Of a DNA stretch of 64,000 nt, positions 8,967 through 16,891 are shown piece after piece. The stretch is from an uncultured Sphingomonas sp. (GTDB lineage: Bacteria > Pseudomonadota > Alphaproteobacteria > Sphingomonadales > Sphingomonadaceae), in NCBI GenBank assembly GCA_913777325.1, contig CAJYSA010000021.1:1-64000 (forward strand), in the 5' to 3' direction. The notes under the pieces were generated by a model, which saw nothing but the letters and a program-made list of their open reading frames with translations, made no database searches and was not told the DNA's origin. Both the position numbers and the translations under genes were made by a program. How positions within the stretch are numbered: the stretch's first letter is position 1; each line of letters begins with the position of its first letter.

Positions 8967-10322
8967 ATGAGCGATACGGGGATCAGCCGTCGTCAGGCAC
9001 TGACCGGGGCGGCACTTGCCGGCGGGGCGATGCTCGCGACCGCACCGGGGCGAGCGGCCGCCGCGCCCGCGCTGCTGGCGCCGCGCCCTCCAATGGGGTG
9101 GAATAGCTGGAACAGCTTCGCCACCACGATCACCGAGGCGCAGGCGCGCGAAACCGCCGCGATCATGCGCGCCAAGCTGCTGCCGTTCGGCTACGACATC
9201 TTCACCGTCGACATCCAATGGTACGAGCCGCAGGCGTCGAGCTACGAATACAATGCCGAGCCGGTCCCGTCGCTCGACGCTTATGGTCGCGTCGTTCCGG
9301 CGCCGAACCGCTTCCCGTCGAGCCGGGACGGATCGGGGTTCACGAAGCTCGCCGCCGATATCCACGCGATGGGGATGAAGTTCGGCATCCACGTGATGCG
9401 CGGCATCCCGCGTCTGGCGGTGAAGAAGAATCTGCCGATCCTGGGCACCCGGTATCGCGCGGCGGACGTCGCCGACACGACCAGCATCTGTTCGTGGAAC
9501 CCGGACATGTACGGCGTCGACATGACGAAGCCCGGCGCGCAGGCCTATTACGACAGTATTTTCCGGCTCTATGCCGATTGGGGCGTCGACTTCGTCAAGA
9601 TGGACGACATGAGCCGCCCGTATGACGCGCACGCGCCCGAGATCGAGGCGGCGCATCGGGCGATCGTGAACAGCGGGCGCGCGATCACGCTGAGCCTGTC
9701 ACCCGGCGAGACGCCGGTGATCCGCGGCGATCATGTCCGCCGCCATGCGCAGATGTGGCGGATCTCCGACGATTTCTGGGACGAATGGTCGATGCTGGCG
9801 GCGCAGTTCACGCGGCTGGAGAATTGGAACCCGTGGCGCCGCCCCGGTGCGTGGCCCGATGCCGACATGCTGCCGCTGGGGCGGCTGGCGCTCGGCAAGC
9901 GCGATACGAAATTCACCCCCGACGAGCAGCGCACGTTGATGACGCTGTGGTCGATCGCGCGCTCCCCGCTGATCATGGGCGGCGACCTGCGCCATCTGGA
10001 CGCGCCGACGCTCGCGCTGTTGACGAACCGCGCGGTCCTGGCGGTCAACCAGGCGTCGACCGACAACCAGCCGCATTTCATCGAGGACGGTGCGCGGATC
10101 TGGTCCGCCAGACCCGAGGGCGCGCCGGGCGATCGCTACCTCGCGCTGTTCAACACCACCGAGAAGCCAAAGGAGGTCGGGCTCGCGTTGTCCTATCTGG
10201 GGCTGAAGGGCGAGGTGACGGCGACCGACCTGTGGAGCGGCGAGGCGCTGGGACGATCGGGCGGGCGCTTCGCCCGGTCGCTGCCACCGCACGGCGCGGG
10301 CCTCTACCGCCTTCGCGCCTGA
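8967..10322 (+). CDS. GH27 alpha-galactosidase, Tat-exported
   Basis: A 451-residue glycoside hydrolase of family 27. A Tat-type signal is present (Ser-Arg-Arg-Gln-Ala-Leu at 7-12, then a hydrophobic run and Ala-rich cleavage region). The catalytic domain opens with the family signature Pro-Pro-Met-Gly-Trp-Asn-Ser-Trp-Asn at 41-49. The likely nucleophile is Asp213 in Val-Lys-Met-Asp-Asp, and the acid/base is Asp268 or Asp269 in Trp-Arg-Ile-Ser-Asp-Asp. It should remove terminal alpha-galactose from oligosaccharides or galactomannan in the periplasm. The start at 8967 has an AGGAGAGG site and gives the Tat signal directly. It is divergent from the TonB receptor, and the two probably form a small polysaccharide-use locus. 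Confidence 0.9.
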   Translation: MSDTGISRRQALTGAALAGGAMLATAPGRAAAAPALLAPRPPMGWNSWNSFATTITEAQARETAAIMRAKLLPFGYDIFTVDIQWYEPQASSYEYNAEPVPSLDAYGRVVPAPNRFPSSRDGSGFTKLAADIHAMGMKFGIHVMRGIPRLAVKKNLPILGTRYRAADVADTTSICSWNPDMYGVDMTKPGAQAYYDSIFRLYADWGVDFVKMDDMSRPYDAHAPEIEAAHRAIVNSGRAITLSLSPGETPVIRGDHVRRHAQMWRISDDFWDEWSMLAAQFTRLENWNPWRRPGAWPDADMLPLGRLALGKRDTKFTPDEQRTLMTLWSIARSPLIMGGDLRHLDAPTLALLTNRAVLAVNQASTDNQPHFIEDGARIWSARPEGAPGDRYLALFNTTEKPKEVGLALSYLGLKGEVTATDLWSGEALGRSGGRFARSLPPHGAGLYRLRA

Positions 10323-10374
10323 CGCCGGTCGGGGACGGGCGGCAGGGCAGGCGGGCGGCAGGATCGGCCTGGCG

Positions 10375-10404
10375 CCGCCGGCGGGCATCGCGTCCCGCCG
10401 GCGG
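10375..10404. terminator. Hairpin between convergent genes
   Basis: Perfect 11-bp inverted repeat CCGCCGGCGGG (10375-10385) and CCCGCCGGCGG (10394-10404) with an 8-base loop. It lies between the stops of the alpha-galactosidase and the ZnuD-like receptor. There is no T tract on either side, so it may act as a transcript end or as a barrier to readthrough. Confidence 0.5.
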
Positions 10405-10427
10405 ATCATGAGACGAAGCGCCGTCCG

Positions 10428-12431
10428 TCAGTTCGTCGCGATGCGCAGCGTCGCCATCAACCGGCGACCGGGCATCACGACCTGGTCCTTGTTGAGCGCG
10501 GTGGCGAGACGTTGCGTGTCGTTGGTCAGATTCTGGCCGACGATCGCCAGTTCGACGTTGGGATGGCTGGCGAAGGGGCGCATCGCCAATTGCCCGTCGA
10601 GCGCGACATAGCCGGGCGTCGCGGTGTCGAAGGCGCCGAACTTGTTCTGGCGCCCGGCGTAGATCAGGTTGAACCCGGCATCGAGCTTCTCGCCGTTCCA
10701 GTTCAGCCCGCCACCGACGCGATAGGGCGGAATGCGCGGCACGTTGCTGCCGTCGTCCAACGTGGCGCGCGTGTAATCGGCGAGCAGGTTGAAGCGGTAG
10801 ACACCGTGCGCGGTGCGCACGAGGTCGTAGCTGGCCTCACCCTCCACCCCGCGGAAATGCGCGCCCTGCTGACGATAGTTCAGCTCACGCAGGTCGCCGT
10901 CGCCATCGACCGCGCAGATGCCGTCGTCGTCGCACTGCCGCCCGGTCAGGTCGCCGTAGATATAGTTCTTGAACCAGCTGCTATAGACGCTGCCGTCGAA
11001 GCGGAACGGGCCGGAACGGATGCGCAGCGTTCCCTCCAGCGAATTGGCGCGCTCGATCCGCAGCGTCGGGTCGCCGGTTTCGAACGTGTTCGGACCGTCG
11101 TGCCCGCCGCGCGCGAACAGCTCGGTCAGCGCGGGCGCGCGTCCGGTGCTGGAGAAGGTCGCGCCGAGCTTGATGGCGGGCGAGACGGTGTACAATGCGC
11201 CGATCGCGCCGCTGACCGGGGTGAATTCGCGGACGGTGGCGTCGCCGAAGCGGGGCGTGCCGTGCAGCCGGACCCGCTCCACGCGTCCGCTCGCCTCCAG
11301 GTGGAGCCGCTCGGCCAGTTGCGTGTCGGTGAACAGATAGCCGGCGATGCTCTCCATCGTCGCCGGGAAGAGATAGGCGCTGTCGTCGCCGATCGCCGAG
11401 AAGTCACGGTGCTGATATTCGACCCCCAGCGCCGAATTGGTGACCGGGCCGAGCGCGCCGAACAGCAATTCGCCGCGCGCATTATATTCCTTGTTGCGGA
11501 AAGTGGTGTCGATCGTGCCGTCCGGCTCCTTTTCGTCATGTGAGTAATTGGCGTAGCTGCCATCGAGATTGAAGCGTTGCAGAAGGCCGCTGCCGAGCGC
11601 GAACGACGACCGCGTCATGACCTTGGTCTGGCGCATGTCGATAAACGTGGTGTCGCTGGGGATGCCGTATTTGGCGTCATATTGCGTGATCGCCGCGCCG
11701 ACGTGGCTGTCATGCCCGTCGCCGAAGAAATACGACCCGCCCAGCGACCCGCCATAGCCGCGGAAGAACGAATTCTGCTGCACGCCCGACGGGGTGTCGT
11801 AATCGCCGGCATGTCGACCGAAGGTGTCGGCATGGAGCGCGAGATCGCCGACCCGCGCATCGACCAGTCCCGCGCCCTGATACAGATCCGACACCGTGCC
11901 GTAGGTGCCGTTCAGCTCGGCGGAGAAGGGCTTGTCGGGAAAAGCGGTCGGCACGCGATTGTTGAGCACGTTGACCACGCCGCCGATCGCCTGGCTGCCA
12001 TAGCGCAGCGTGCCCGCGCCGCGCACCACCTCGATGCTGCGCGCGGCGAGCGGGTCGATCGGGATGCCATGGTCCGGGCCGATATCCGACACGTCGGAGG
12101 CGCTCGTCCCGTCCTCCAGCACGCGCACGCGCGTGGCGTCCATGCCGCGGATGATCGGGCGGCTGGCGCCCGTCGCGAAGCCGGTGGCGGCGATCCCGGG
12201 CACCCGCGACAGGGCATCCGCGATGCTGGCGCCGCCACGCCGCAGGATCTCCTCCGCATCCACCTTGGCGACGATCGCGGGCGTATCGTCGCGGTCTTGC
12301 CCGATCGGGGAGGCGGTGACGATGATATCGCGGCGGGGGTCTGGAACGTTGGCGTCGGGCGTCGCCTGCGCGACGGCAGGCAAGGGGGCGGACGCGGCAA
12401 GCGCCGCGCCCAGGGACAGTAGATAACGCAT
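10428..12431 (-). CDS. ZnuD-like TonB-dependent receptor (probable metal uptake)
   Basis: A 667-residue outer-membrane receptor with a signal peptide ending Pro-Ala-Val-Ala, a TonB-box-like Asp-Ile-Ile-Val-Thr-Ala-Ser, a plug domain and a 22-strand-type barrel. The plug motif Pro-Asp-His-Gly-Ile-Pro-Ile-Asp-Pro-Leu-Ala, then Ile-Glu-Val-Val-Arg-Gly-Ala-Gly-Thr-Leu-Arg-Tyr-Gly, is like that of ZnuD, the zinc receptor. The later barrel motif with Gly-His-Asp-Gly-Pro and Phe-Glu-Thr-Gly-Asp-Pro also fits. The acidic loop with paired Cys residues (Cys-Asp-Asp-Asp-Gly-Ile-Cys) might bind metal. It follows a DUF2946-like gene by 60 bp and is probably co-transcribed from the palindrome-containing promoter near 12902. 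The metal could be zinc or copper. The start at 12431 begins the signal peptide. Confidence 0.85.
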   Translation of the reverse strand: MRYLLSLGAALAASAPLPAVAQATPDANVPDPRRDIIVTASPIGQDRDDTPAIVAKVDAEEILRRGGASIADALSRVPGIAATGFATGASRPIIRGMDATRVRVLEDGTSASDVSDIGPDHGIPIDPLAARSIEVVRGAGTLRYGSQAIGGVVNVLNNRVPTAFPDKPFSAELNGTYGTVSDLYQGAGLVDARVGDLALHADTFGRHAGDYDTPSGVQQNSFFRGYGGSLGGSYFFGDGHDSHVGAAITQYDAKYGIPSDTTFIDMRQTKVMTRSSFALGSGLLQRFNLDGSYANYSHDEKEPDGTIDTTFRNKEYNARGELLFGALGPVTNSALGVEYQHRDFSAIGDDSAYLFPATMESIAGYLFTDTQLAERLHLEASGRVERVRLHGTPRFGDATVREFTPVSGAIGALYTVSPAIKLGATFSSTGRAPALTELFARGGHDGPNTFETGDPTLRIERANSLEGTLRIRSGPFRFDGSVYSSWFKNYIYGDLTGRQCDDDGICAVDGDGDLRELNYRQQGAHFRGVEGEASYDLVRTAHGVYRFNLLADYTRATLDDGSNVPRIPPYRVGGGLNWNGEKLDAGFNLIYAGRQNKFGAFDTATPGYVALDGQLAMRPFASHPNVELAIVGQNLTNDTQRLATALNKDQVVMPGRRLMATLRIATN

Positions 12432-12491
12432 CAAAGTGTCTCCGGCATGGGTCGCGCCTGCGCCCGACGGTGGCGCGCAGGCGGGCAGCAT

Positions 12492-12863
12492 TCAGTCGGC
12501 GGGAGACGGATGCGGTGGCGCGCGGCTGCGCCAGTCATGCGCGCGGGACCGTCGCGCGGCGTGATGACGGATGAGGAAGGGGCCGGCCGCCGCCGCCGCC
12601 AGCGCCATCTGCGCCACGGGGAAGGTGGGGAGCAGCAGCGCCTCGAGCGTCGCGGTCGCCGTGCACAACGCGCAGGGGGCGTCGAAGGCGCCGATCGTCG
12701 TCCGCACCTCGGCGGCGGCGACGCGCGGTGCGGCATGCTGGTGCGCGTGCGCGACGGTCCCGTCGTACACCAGCGACCAGAGCGCGAGCAGCGCCAGCAG
12801 CAGCATCGTCGGGCGATTGTCGCGCGCAAGGGGCGGGGCACCGGTCACCCGCGCGACAGACAT
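12492..12863 (-). CDS. DUF2946-like small membrane protein
   Basis: A 123-residue protein with one N-terminal hydrophobic segment (Leu-Leu-Leu-Ala-Leu-Leu-Ala-Leu-Trp), a His pair, a Cys-x-x-Cys motif (Cys-Ala-Leu-Cys) and a second hydrophobic stretch. This layout matches DUF2946-type proteins, which often sit beside TonB metal receptors, particularly copper-related ones. The Cys-x-x-Cys and His residues could bind metal in the periplasm. The start at 12863 is preferred because the upstream in-frame ATG (12905) lies inside the palindromic operator. The first gene of a probable two-gene operon with the ZnuD-like receptor. Function unknown beyond the context. Confidence 0.6.
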   Translation of the reverse strand: MSVARVTGAPPLARDNRPTMLLLALLALWSLVYDGTVAHAHQHAAPRVAAAEVRTTIGAFDAPCALCTATATLEALLLPTFPVAQMALAAAAAGPFLIRHHAARRSRAHDWRSRAPPHPSPAD

Positions 12864-12901
12864 GGCGGAAGCTTTCTGGATGCTGAACGTGGGACAACAT
12901 A

Positions 12902-12921
12902 TCATGACATCTTTGTCATGA
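12902..12921. promoter_or_regulatory. Perfect palindrome, likely operator of the metal-receptor operon
   Basis: TCATGACA (12902-12909), four-base spacer TCTT, then TGTCATGA (12914-12921): a perfect 8-bp inverted repeat, 39 bp upstream of the DUF2946-like start. Its size and position suit a dimeric repressor. It does not resemble the AT-rich Zur consensus known in alphaproteobacteria, so the regulator is unknown. Confidence 0.6.
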
Positions 12922-13068
12922 AGCCGCTGAGGGCCGTTGGCGCCTCGTGGTGGGCGGTCCAGCTAACGTCTGGACTGCGACCCAGATGGGTTCAGATCAT
13001 CCGATGGGGGAGAGGGCGCGACGGGCGGGACGTAGGCCATCGTGGCCGTGCGCGATCGAAGGGGGAAA

Positions 13069-13144
13069 TGGTGCCCAAGGGCGGGATCGAACCACCGACA
13101 CTGCGATTTTCAGTCGCATGCTCTACCAACTGAGCTACTTGGGC
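13069..13144 (-). tRNA. tRNA-Phe (GAA)
   Basis: The minus strand folds as a standard 76-base tRNA. The acceptor stem GCCCAAG pairs with CTTGGGC, the D arm contains AGCTCAGTTGGTAGAGC, the anticodon loop reads CTGAAAA with anticodon GAA, the T arm contains GGTTCGATCC, and CCA is encoded. It follows infA, maf, the RNase E/G-like gene and yacG, an order familiar in sphingomonads. Confidence 0.97.
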
Positions 13145-13174
13145 GCACCGCTTTTCGGCGGCGAGGCGCGTCCC

Positions 13175-13348
13175 CTAATCGGTGTCGCGGCGGCTGTCCA
13201 GCGATTCCGTGTCGATTGTTTCGCCGGGCAGGCGATCGCCTTCGCCGAGCCATTGCAGCAGGTCACGATCCTTGCAGCCGCGACTGCAGAACGGAGCATG
13301 TGCGGGTACCGGCGGCGCGGCGCAGATCGGGCAACGAGGGGTCGTCAT
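13175..13348 (-). CDS. yacG: YacG zinc-ribbon DNA gyrase inhibitor
   Basis: A 57-residue protein. Four cysteines form a zinc ribbon: Cys-Pro-Ile-Cys at 6-9 and Cys-Ser-Arg-Gly-Cys at 21-25. The family motif Asp-Leu-Leu-Gln-Trp-Leu-Gly-Glu follows, with the usual Leu-Pro-Gly afterwards. YacG binds gyrase and inhibits it in E. coli. Translation starts at an ATG that overlaps the last codons of the upstream RNase-like gene, so the two are probably translationally coupled. The gene ends about 30 bases before tRNA-Phe. Confidence 0.88.
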   Translation of the reverse strand: MTTPRCPICAAPPVPAHAPFCSRGCKDRDLLQWLGEGDRLPGETIDTESLDSRRDTD

Positions 13349-14271
13349 GCGTCGAATATAGGCGTTCGACCGGTGCGGCGCATCAGCGCCTCCATCCAGT
13401 CGCCGCGCGCCACGATCCGATCGCGGACCGCCGCCGGCAGGTGAAAGCGGTTGGAGCTTCCCGCCGGCGTCCGCTCGATCACGCGCAACGCGGCGCGCGC
13501 GGCGGCGCCGGTCGGATCCTCGCGCAGCCGTTCCGGCAGCGAGGCGCGGGGGCGCGGACGCACGATCTGGAGAAAGCCGAAGCCGTTCACCGCGGTCCGC
13601 TCGAACGGCGGGGGCAAGGCGGCATCGAGCGCGGCGGCGATCTCCTGGCGCAATGCCTTGCCCGCGACGCTGGGAAAGTCGATGCCGATCGACCCGCCGA
13701 TCGCATGGCGGCGGATCGCCAGCGCGACGGCGGTCGCGGCACGCAGCGCGAGGGAGGCGAGATCCCCGTCGCCGTCGACGTCGAACAGCGTCATCGCGGG
13801 GGTGGGCGACATCCGCAGCGCGCCGCCCGCGAACGCGATCTCGCCATCCGTGGCTTCCTCCAGCACCTCCGACCAGCCCGCTGCCTCGAGTGCATCGGCG
13901 TCATGGGGGTGGAGGCGGCGGACGGGGTGGGGCGTGGCGGCGATCCGCGCCAGCAGATCGGGACCGGGCGCGACCGGCAAGTCCGTCGCGCGACCGCGCG
14001 GACGCTTGGCCCGGCCCGGCTCCGGGATCGCCTCGCGCGTGACCTCGACGGTGAGGCGGGCGCCGAGCGTGACGCCCGGCGGCGGGCGGTCCAGCAGAAC
14101 CTGCGCTCCATCGTTGAGCGTGGCGACCAGCCGATCGGTCAGACGCGCGGCGACGACGGTGCCGATGCGCAGCGTGTCGGGACGCTCGATGCGGGCGGCC
14201 AGGATCCGGTCATCCGCGACCAGCGCGGCCCGCGCCTCGCCGATGCCGTCCTCATACAGCCATTCAGGCAC
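13345..14271 (-). CDS. Ribonuclease E/G-family protein, short form
   Basis: A 308-residue protein similar to the catalytic core of RNase E/G but without the N-terminal S1 domain usual in RNase G. The acidic motif Phe-Asp-Val-Asp-Gly-Asp-Gly-Asp stands where the catalytic Asp-Val-Asn of the family is expected, and Gly-Ile-Asp-Phe-Pro matches the second Asp motif. It starts at GTG (14269-14271), overlapping the end of maf by eight bases, which is the only start giving the conserved beginning Pro-Glu-Trp-Leu-Tyr-Glu-Asp-Gly-Ile-Gly-Glu. The changed Asn and short length leave open whether it is an active RNase. Encoded between maf and yacG, an arrangement typical of the group. Confidence 0.78.
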   Translation of the reverse strand: MPEWLYEDGIGEARAALVADDRILAARIERPDTLRIGTVVAARLTDRLVATLNDGAQVLLDRPPPGVTLGARLTVEVTREAIPEPGRAKRPRGRATDLPVAPGPDLLARIAATPHPVRRLHPHDADALEAAGWSEVLEEATDGEIAFAGGALRMSPTPAMTLFDVDGDGDLASLALRAATAVALAIRRHAIGGSIGIDFPSVAGKALRQEIAAALDAALPPPFERTAVNGFGFLQIVRPRPRASLPERLREDPTGAAARAALRVIERTPAGSSNRFHLPAAVRDRIVARGDWMEALMRRTGRTPIFDA

Positions 14272-14836
14272 GGCTGATGCCGCTGGCGGCGAGCAGCGCG
14301 CGCGTTTCGAGCAGCGGCAGGCCGACGACGCCCGAGTGACTGCCGTGGATGAAGCGCACGAATGCCTCTGCGCGGCCCTGGATCGCATAGCCGCCGGCCT
14401 TGCCCAGCCCCTCGCCGCACGCGACATAGGCCTGGATCTCGGCGGGCGAGAGCGACTTGAAGGCGACGATCGTGTCGGCGAGCCGCGTCCGCACCGTGCC
14501 GTCGGGCGCGATCGTGCACACCGCCGACAAGGCGTGATGCCGACGCCCCGACAGGAGGCCGAGCAGTTCGCGTTGCACGTCTTCGCTGGTGGCGGGGGGC
14601 AGGATGCGCCGGCCCAGCGCGATGGTCGTGTCGCCGGCCAGCACCACCTCGCCCGGGGCGCGGGACACGGCACGCGCTTTTTCCTCGGCAAGGCGAAGCG
14701 CATAGGCGCGCGGCAGCTCCCGCGGGCGCGGCGTCTCGTCGATGTCGGGCGACACGATGCGATCGGGCACGACGCCGATCCGCGCGAGCAGGTCGCGACG
14801 GCGCGGCGAGGACGAAGCGAGGACCAGCGATGTCAT
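14264..14836 (-). CDS. maf: Maf-like nucleotide pyrophosphatase
   Basis: A 190-residue Maf/Ham1-fold enzyme that hydrolyses nucleoside triphosphates to monophosphates, typically non-canonical or modified ones. The N-terminal signature Leu-Ala-Ser-Ser-Ser-Pro-Arg-Arg is complete, followed by the Asp-Ile-Asp-Glu motif near 31-34 and Glu-Glu-Lys-Ala. The acidic Gly-Asp-Thr-Thr motif (near 69) fits the active site. Full length for the family. It lies 47 bp after infA and overlaps the next gene, so the group infA-maf-RNase-yacG reads as one operon. Confidence 0.92.
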   Translation of the reverse strand: MTSLVLASSSPRRRDLLARIGVVPDRIVSPDIDETPRPRELPRAYALRLAEEKARAVSRAPGEVVLAGDTTIALGRRILPPATSEDVQRELLGLLSGRRHHALSAVCTIAPDGTVRTRLADTIVAFKSLSPAEIQAYVACGEGLGKAGGYAIQGRAEAFVRFIHGSHSGVVGLPLLETRALLAASGISRA

Positions 14837-14883
14837 GAGCGGATCGCGATCGGGCGCCCGCGATGCGGGCCCCGTTGCGGAAA

Positions 14884-15129
14884 TCAGGACGGGCCGGGGC
14901 CGCCGCGACCGGGCATGAAGCGATAGGTGATCCGCCCCTTGGTCAGGTCATAGGGGGTCAGTTCCACCAGAACCTCGTCCCCCACCAGCACGCGAATGCG
15001 GTTCTTGCGCATCTTGCCGGCGGTGTGGCCGAGGATTTCGTGATCGTTCTCGAGCCGGACGCGGAACATCGCATTGGGCAGCAGCTCAACCACTTGCCCG
15101 CGCATTTCGAGGAGTTCTTCTTTCGCCAA
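14884..15129 (-). CDS. infA: Translation initiation factor IF-1
   Basis: An 81-residue S1/OB-fold protein beginning [10 protein letters not shown] and containing Gly-Lys-Met-Arg-Lys-Asn-Arg-Ile-Arg and Leu-Thr-Lys-Gly-Arg-Ile-Thr-Tyr-Arg, nearly invariant for IF-1. IF-1 occupies the A site of the 30S subunit during initiation. The start codon giving the conserved N-terminus is TTG (plus-strand CAA at 15127-15129), not ATG. The C-terminal tail (Pro-Gly-Arg-Gly-Gly-Pro-Gly-Pro-Ser) is longer than in E. coli. Confidence 0.97.
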   Translation of the reverse strand: MAKEELLEMRGQVVELLPNAMFRVRLENDHEILGHTAGKMRKNRIRVLVGDEVLVELTPYDLTKGRITYRFMPGRGGPGPS

Positions 15130-15246
15130 ACGGTGTCTCTTTCGCGTTACGTGCGCGCGGCCCTAGCCGAGATGGCGAAAAAAGGAAAGGCGCGCGACAA
15201 CAGCCGCCGCCGTGGCGCCGTGTCGCGGGTCGGCATAGCGCGCGCC

Positions 15247-15663
15247 TCAGCGATTGTCGAGCAACGTGGTCAATTCGCGCGACAGGCTTTCGAAGCGATA
15301 CGGCTTGGGAATGAAGCGACCGTCGTCCGGAATCGCATCGCGCGAGGGATGGGTATCGCCCGATGTCAGCAGGATGCGAATGCCGGGCCAGCGTTCGTGA
15401 ACGACCTCCGCCAGCCGCAGTCCGTCCATCGAGCCGGGCATGCGGATATCGGTGAACAGCACCTGCACGTCATCGGCGGATTCGAGGATCGAGAGCGCCT
15501 CGTCGGCGGACCCGGCCTCGATCACCGCGTAACCGGCCTCCTGCAAGGCCTCGGCTCCGATCATGCGGACGAACATCTCGTCCTCGACGATCAGCACCGT
15601 CGCCTGGGTGATGTTCCTCATCTCGTTGACACGACTGGCTTTTGCGACCTTTGTTTTGTGCAT
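15247..15663 (-). CDS. Single-domain response regulator
   Basis: A 138-residue CheY-like receiver with no output domain. The acidic pair is in Val-Glu-Asp-Glu, the phospho-acceptor Asp is in Phe-Thr-Asp-Ile-Arg-Met-Pro-Gly, the Thr/Ser switch is in Leu-Leu-Thr-Ser-Gly-Asp, and the Lys is in Pro-Lys-Pro-Tyr. Single receivers of this form pass phosphate between kinases in phosphorelays. An internal start (15621) would give 124 residues and also fit the family. It lies 16 bp after the SDR gene and may share its transcript. No partner kinase is adjacent. Confidence 0.85.
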   Translation of the reverse strand: MHKTKVAKASRVNEMRNITQATVLIVEDEMFVRMIGAEALQEAGYAVIEAGSADEALSILESADDVQVLFTDIRMPGSMDGLRLAEVVHERWPGIRILLTSGDTHPSRDAIPDDGRFIPKPYRFESLSRELTTLLDNR

Positions 15664-15679
15664 TGTTCCCGCACCCGGC

Positions 15680-16687
15680 CTAGCGGTCAACCTGACGCGG
15701 GCGTAATGCCGCCAGCGCCGCCAGACCCAGCGCGGCACCCGCCGCCGTGGCGGTGAGGAACGGGCGGTGCCGCATCGTTCCGTAGACGCTGACGTTCCTT
15801 CCATGCTGGTGCCGCGATCGCTCGCGACCGTCATCGTGTGGCGCCGCGAGATTGTCGCGTCGGGCCGCCGGACGATCGGGGTCGCGCAGCCACGGCAGCA
15901 GGGTCGAGCCGAGCCGGTCGAGCAATGTCGGGAAATGCTGCGCGGCGAGTACCTCCAATCGCCCGGTGCCGCCGACCGTCACGTCGCGGCGCACGTGCTG
16001 TGCGGCGTCGAGAATCGCCTCCGCGACCAGTTCGGGCGCATAGACCGGCGGCGGGAGCAGCGCGGCGCCATCGAGATGGTTGGCGGCGCGCTCGGCGATC
16101 GGCGTGTCGATCCCCGATGGCTTGATGAGGGTGACCGCGATCGGCAGCCGATCCCCGATGATCTCGATCCGCAACGAATCGACATAGCCCTTCACCGCAT
16201 GTTTGCTGGCGGCATAGGCGCCCATGCCAGGCGAGGGGATGTCGGAGACGATCGAGCCGATGGTGATGAGCGCACCGCCCGCGCGCTGAAGGTGTTCGAC
16301 CGCCGTGAGGCAGCCGTGCACGGTGCCGAGATAATTGGTGCGCAACAGCCGCTCATGCTCGTCCATCGGCGTGTCGAGCAGCTTGGCGTAGATCGCGACC
16401 CCGGCATCGTTGACCCAGGTATCGATCCGCCCGAACCGTTCCACCGTCTTGGTGGCGGCGCGCTGCACGTCTCGCAGATCGCCGACGTCGGCGGTCGCGA
16501 AATCGGCGGTGCCGCCTGCTTCGGTGATCTCGCGGACGATCCGCACCAGCGCCTCACCATCGCGCGCGATCAGCATGACGCGGGCGCCCCGCTTGGCCGC
16601 CATCTTCGCAGTGACCAGGCCGATCCCCGAGCTGGCGCCGGTGATGGCGATGACCTGCTGCGACAGCGGCTTCAGGGGCGGCGTCAT
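15680..16687 (-). CDS. Short-chain dehydrogenase/reductase with C-terminal extension
   Basis: A 335-residue SDR. The Rossmann motif Thr-Gly-Ala-Ser-Ser-Gly-Ile-Gly is near 16-23. The structural motif is Asn-Asp-Ala-Gly in place of the usual Asn-Asn-Ala-Gly, the catalytic Ser is in Ile-Gly-Ser-Ile, and Tyr-x-x-x-Lys is in Tyr-Ala-Ala-Ser-Lys. After the normal SDR core (about 250 residues) comes a charged segment and a hydrophobic stretch near the C-terminus (Ala-Ala-Gly-Ala-Ala-Leu-Gly-Leu-Ala-Ala-Leu), so the enzyme may be anchored to the membrane. The substrate cannot be read from sequence. Confidence 0.85.
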   Translation of the reverse strand: MTPPLKPLSQQVIAITGASSGIGLVTAKMAAKRGARVMLIARDGEALVRIVREITEAGGTADFATADVGDLRDVQRAATKTVERFGRIDTWVNDAGVAIYAKLLDTPMDEHERLLRTNYLGTVHGCLTAVEHLQRAGGALITIGSIVSDIPSPGMGAYAASKHAVKGYVDSLRIEIIGDRLPIAVTLIKPSGIDTPIAERAANHLDGAALLPPPVYAPELVAEAILDAAQHVRRDVTVGGTGRLEVLAAQHFPTLLDRLGSTLLPWLRDPDRPAARRDNLAAPHDDGRERSRHQHGRNVSVYGTMRHRPFLTATAAGAALGLAALAALRPRQVDR

Positions 16688-16891
16688 CGAATGCCCGCCA
16701 TCGTCTCAGGGCGCGAAACGCCCCAGCGGCGGGAAGAATGCGTCATAAGTCATTCCAATATCTACCGATCCTGCTCATCCAACCCGCCCGATCGCGATCG
16801 GTTCACCCCGCGCCGCCGCTTTTTCCGAGGACGCCGGCGATTGCGGCGGCGGCGCGGGCGAGCGTAAGCGGGTGAACGGGAGGAACTAGCG

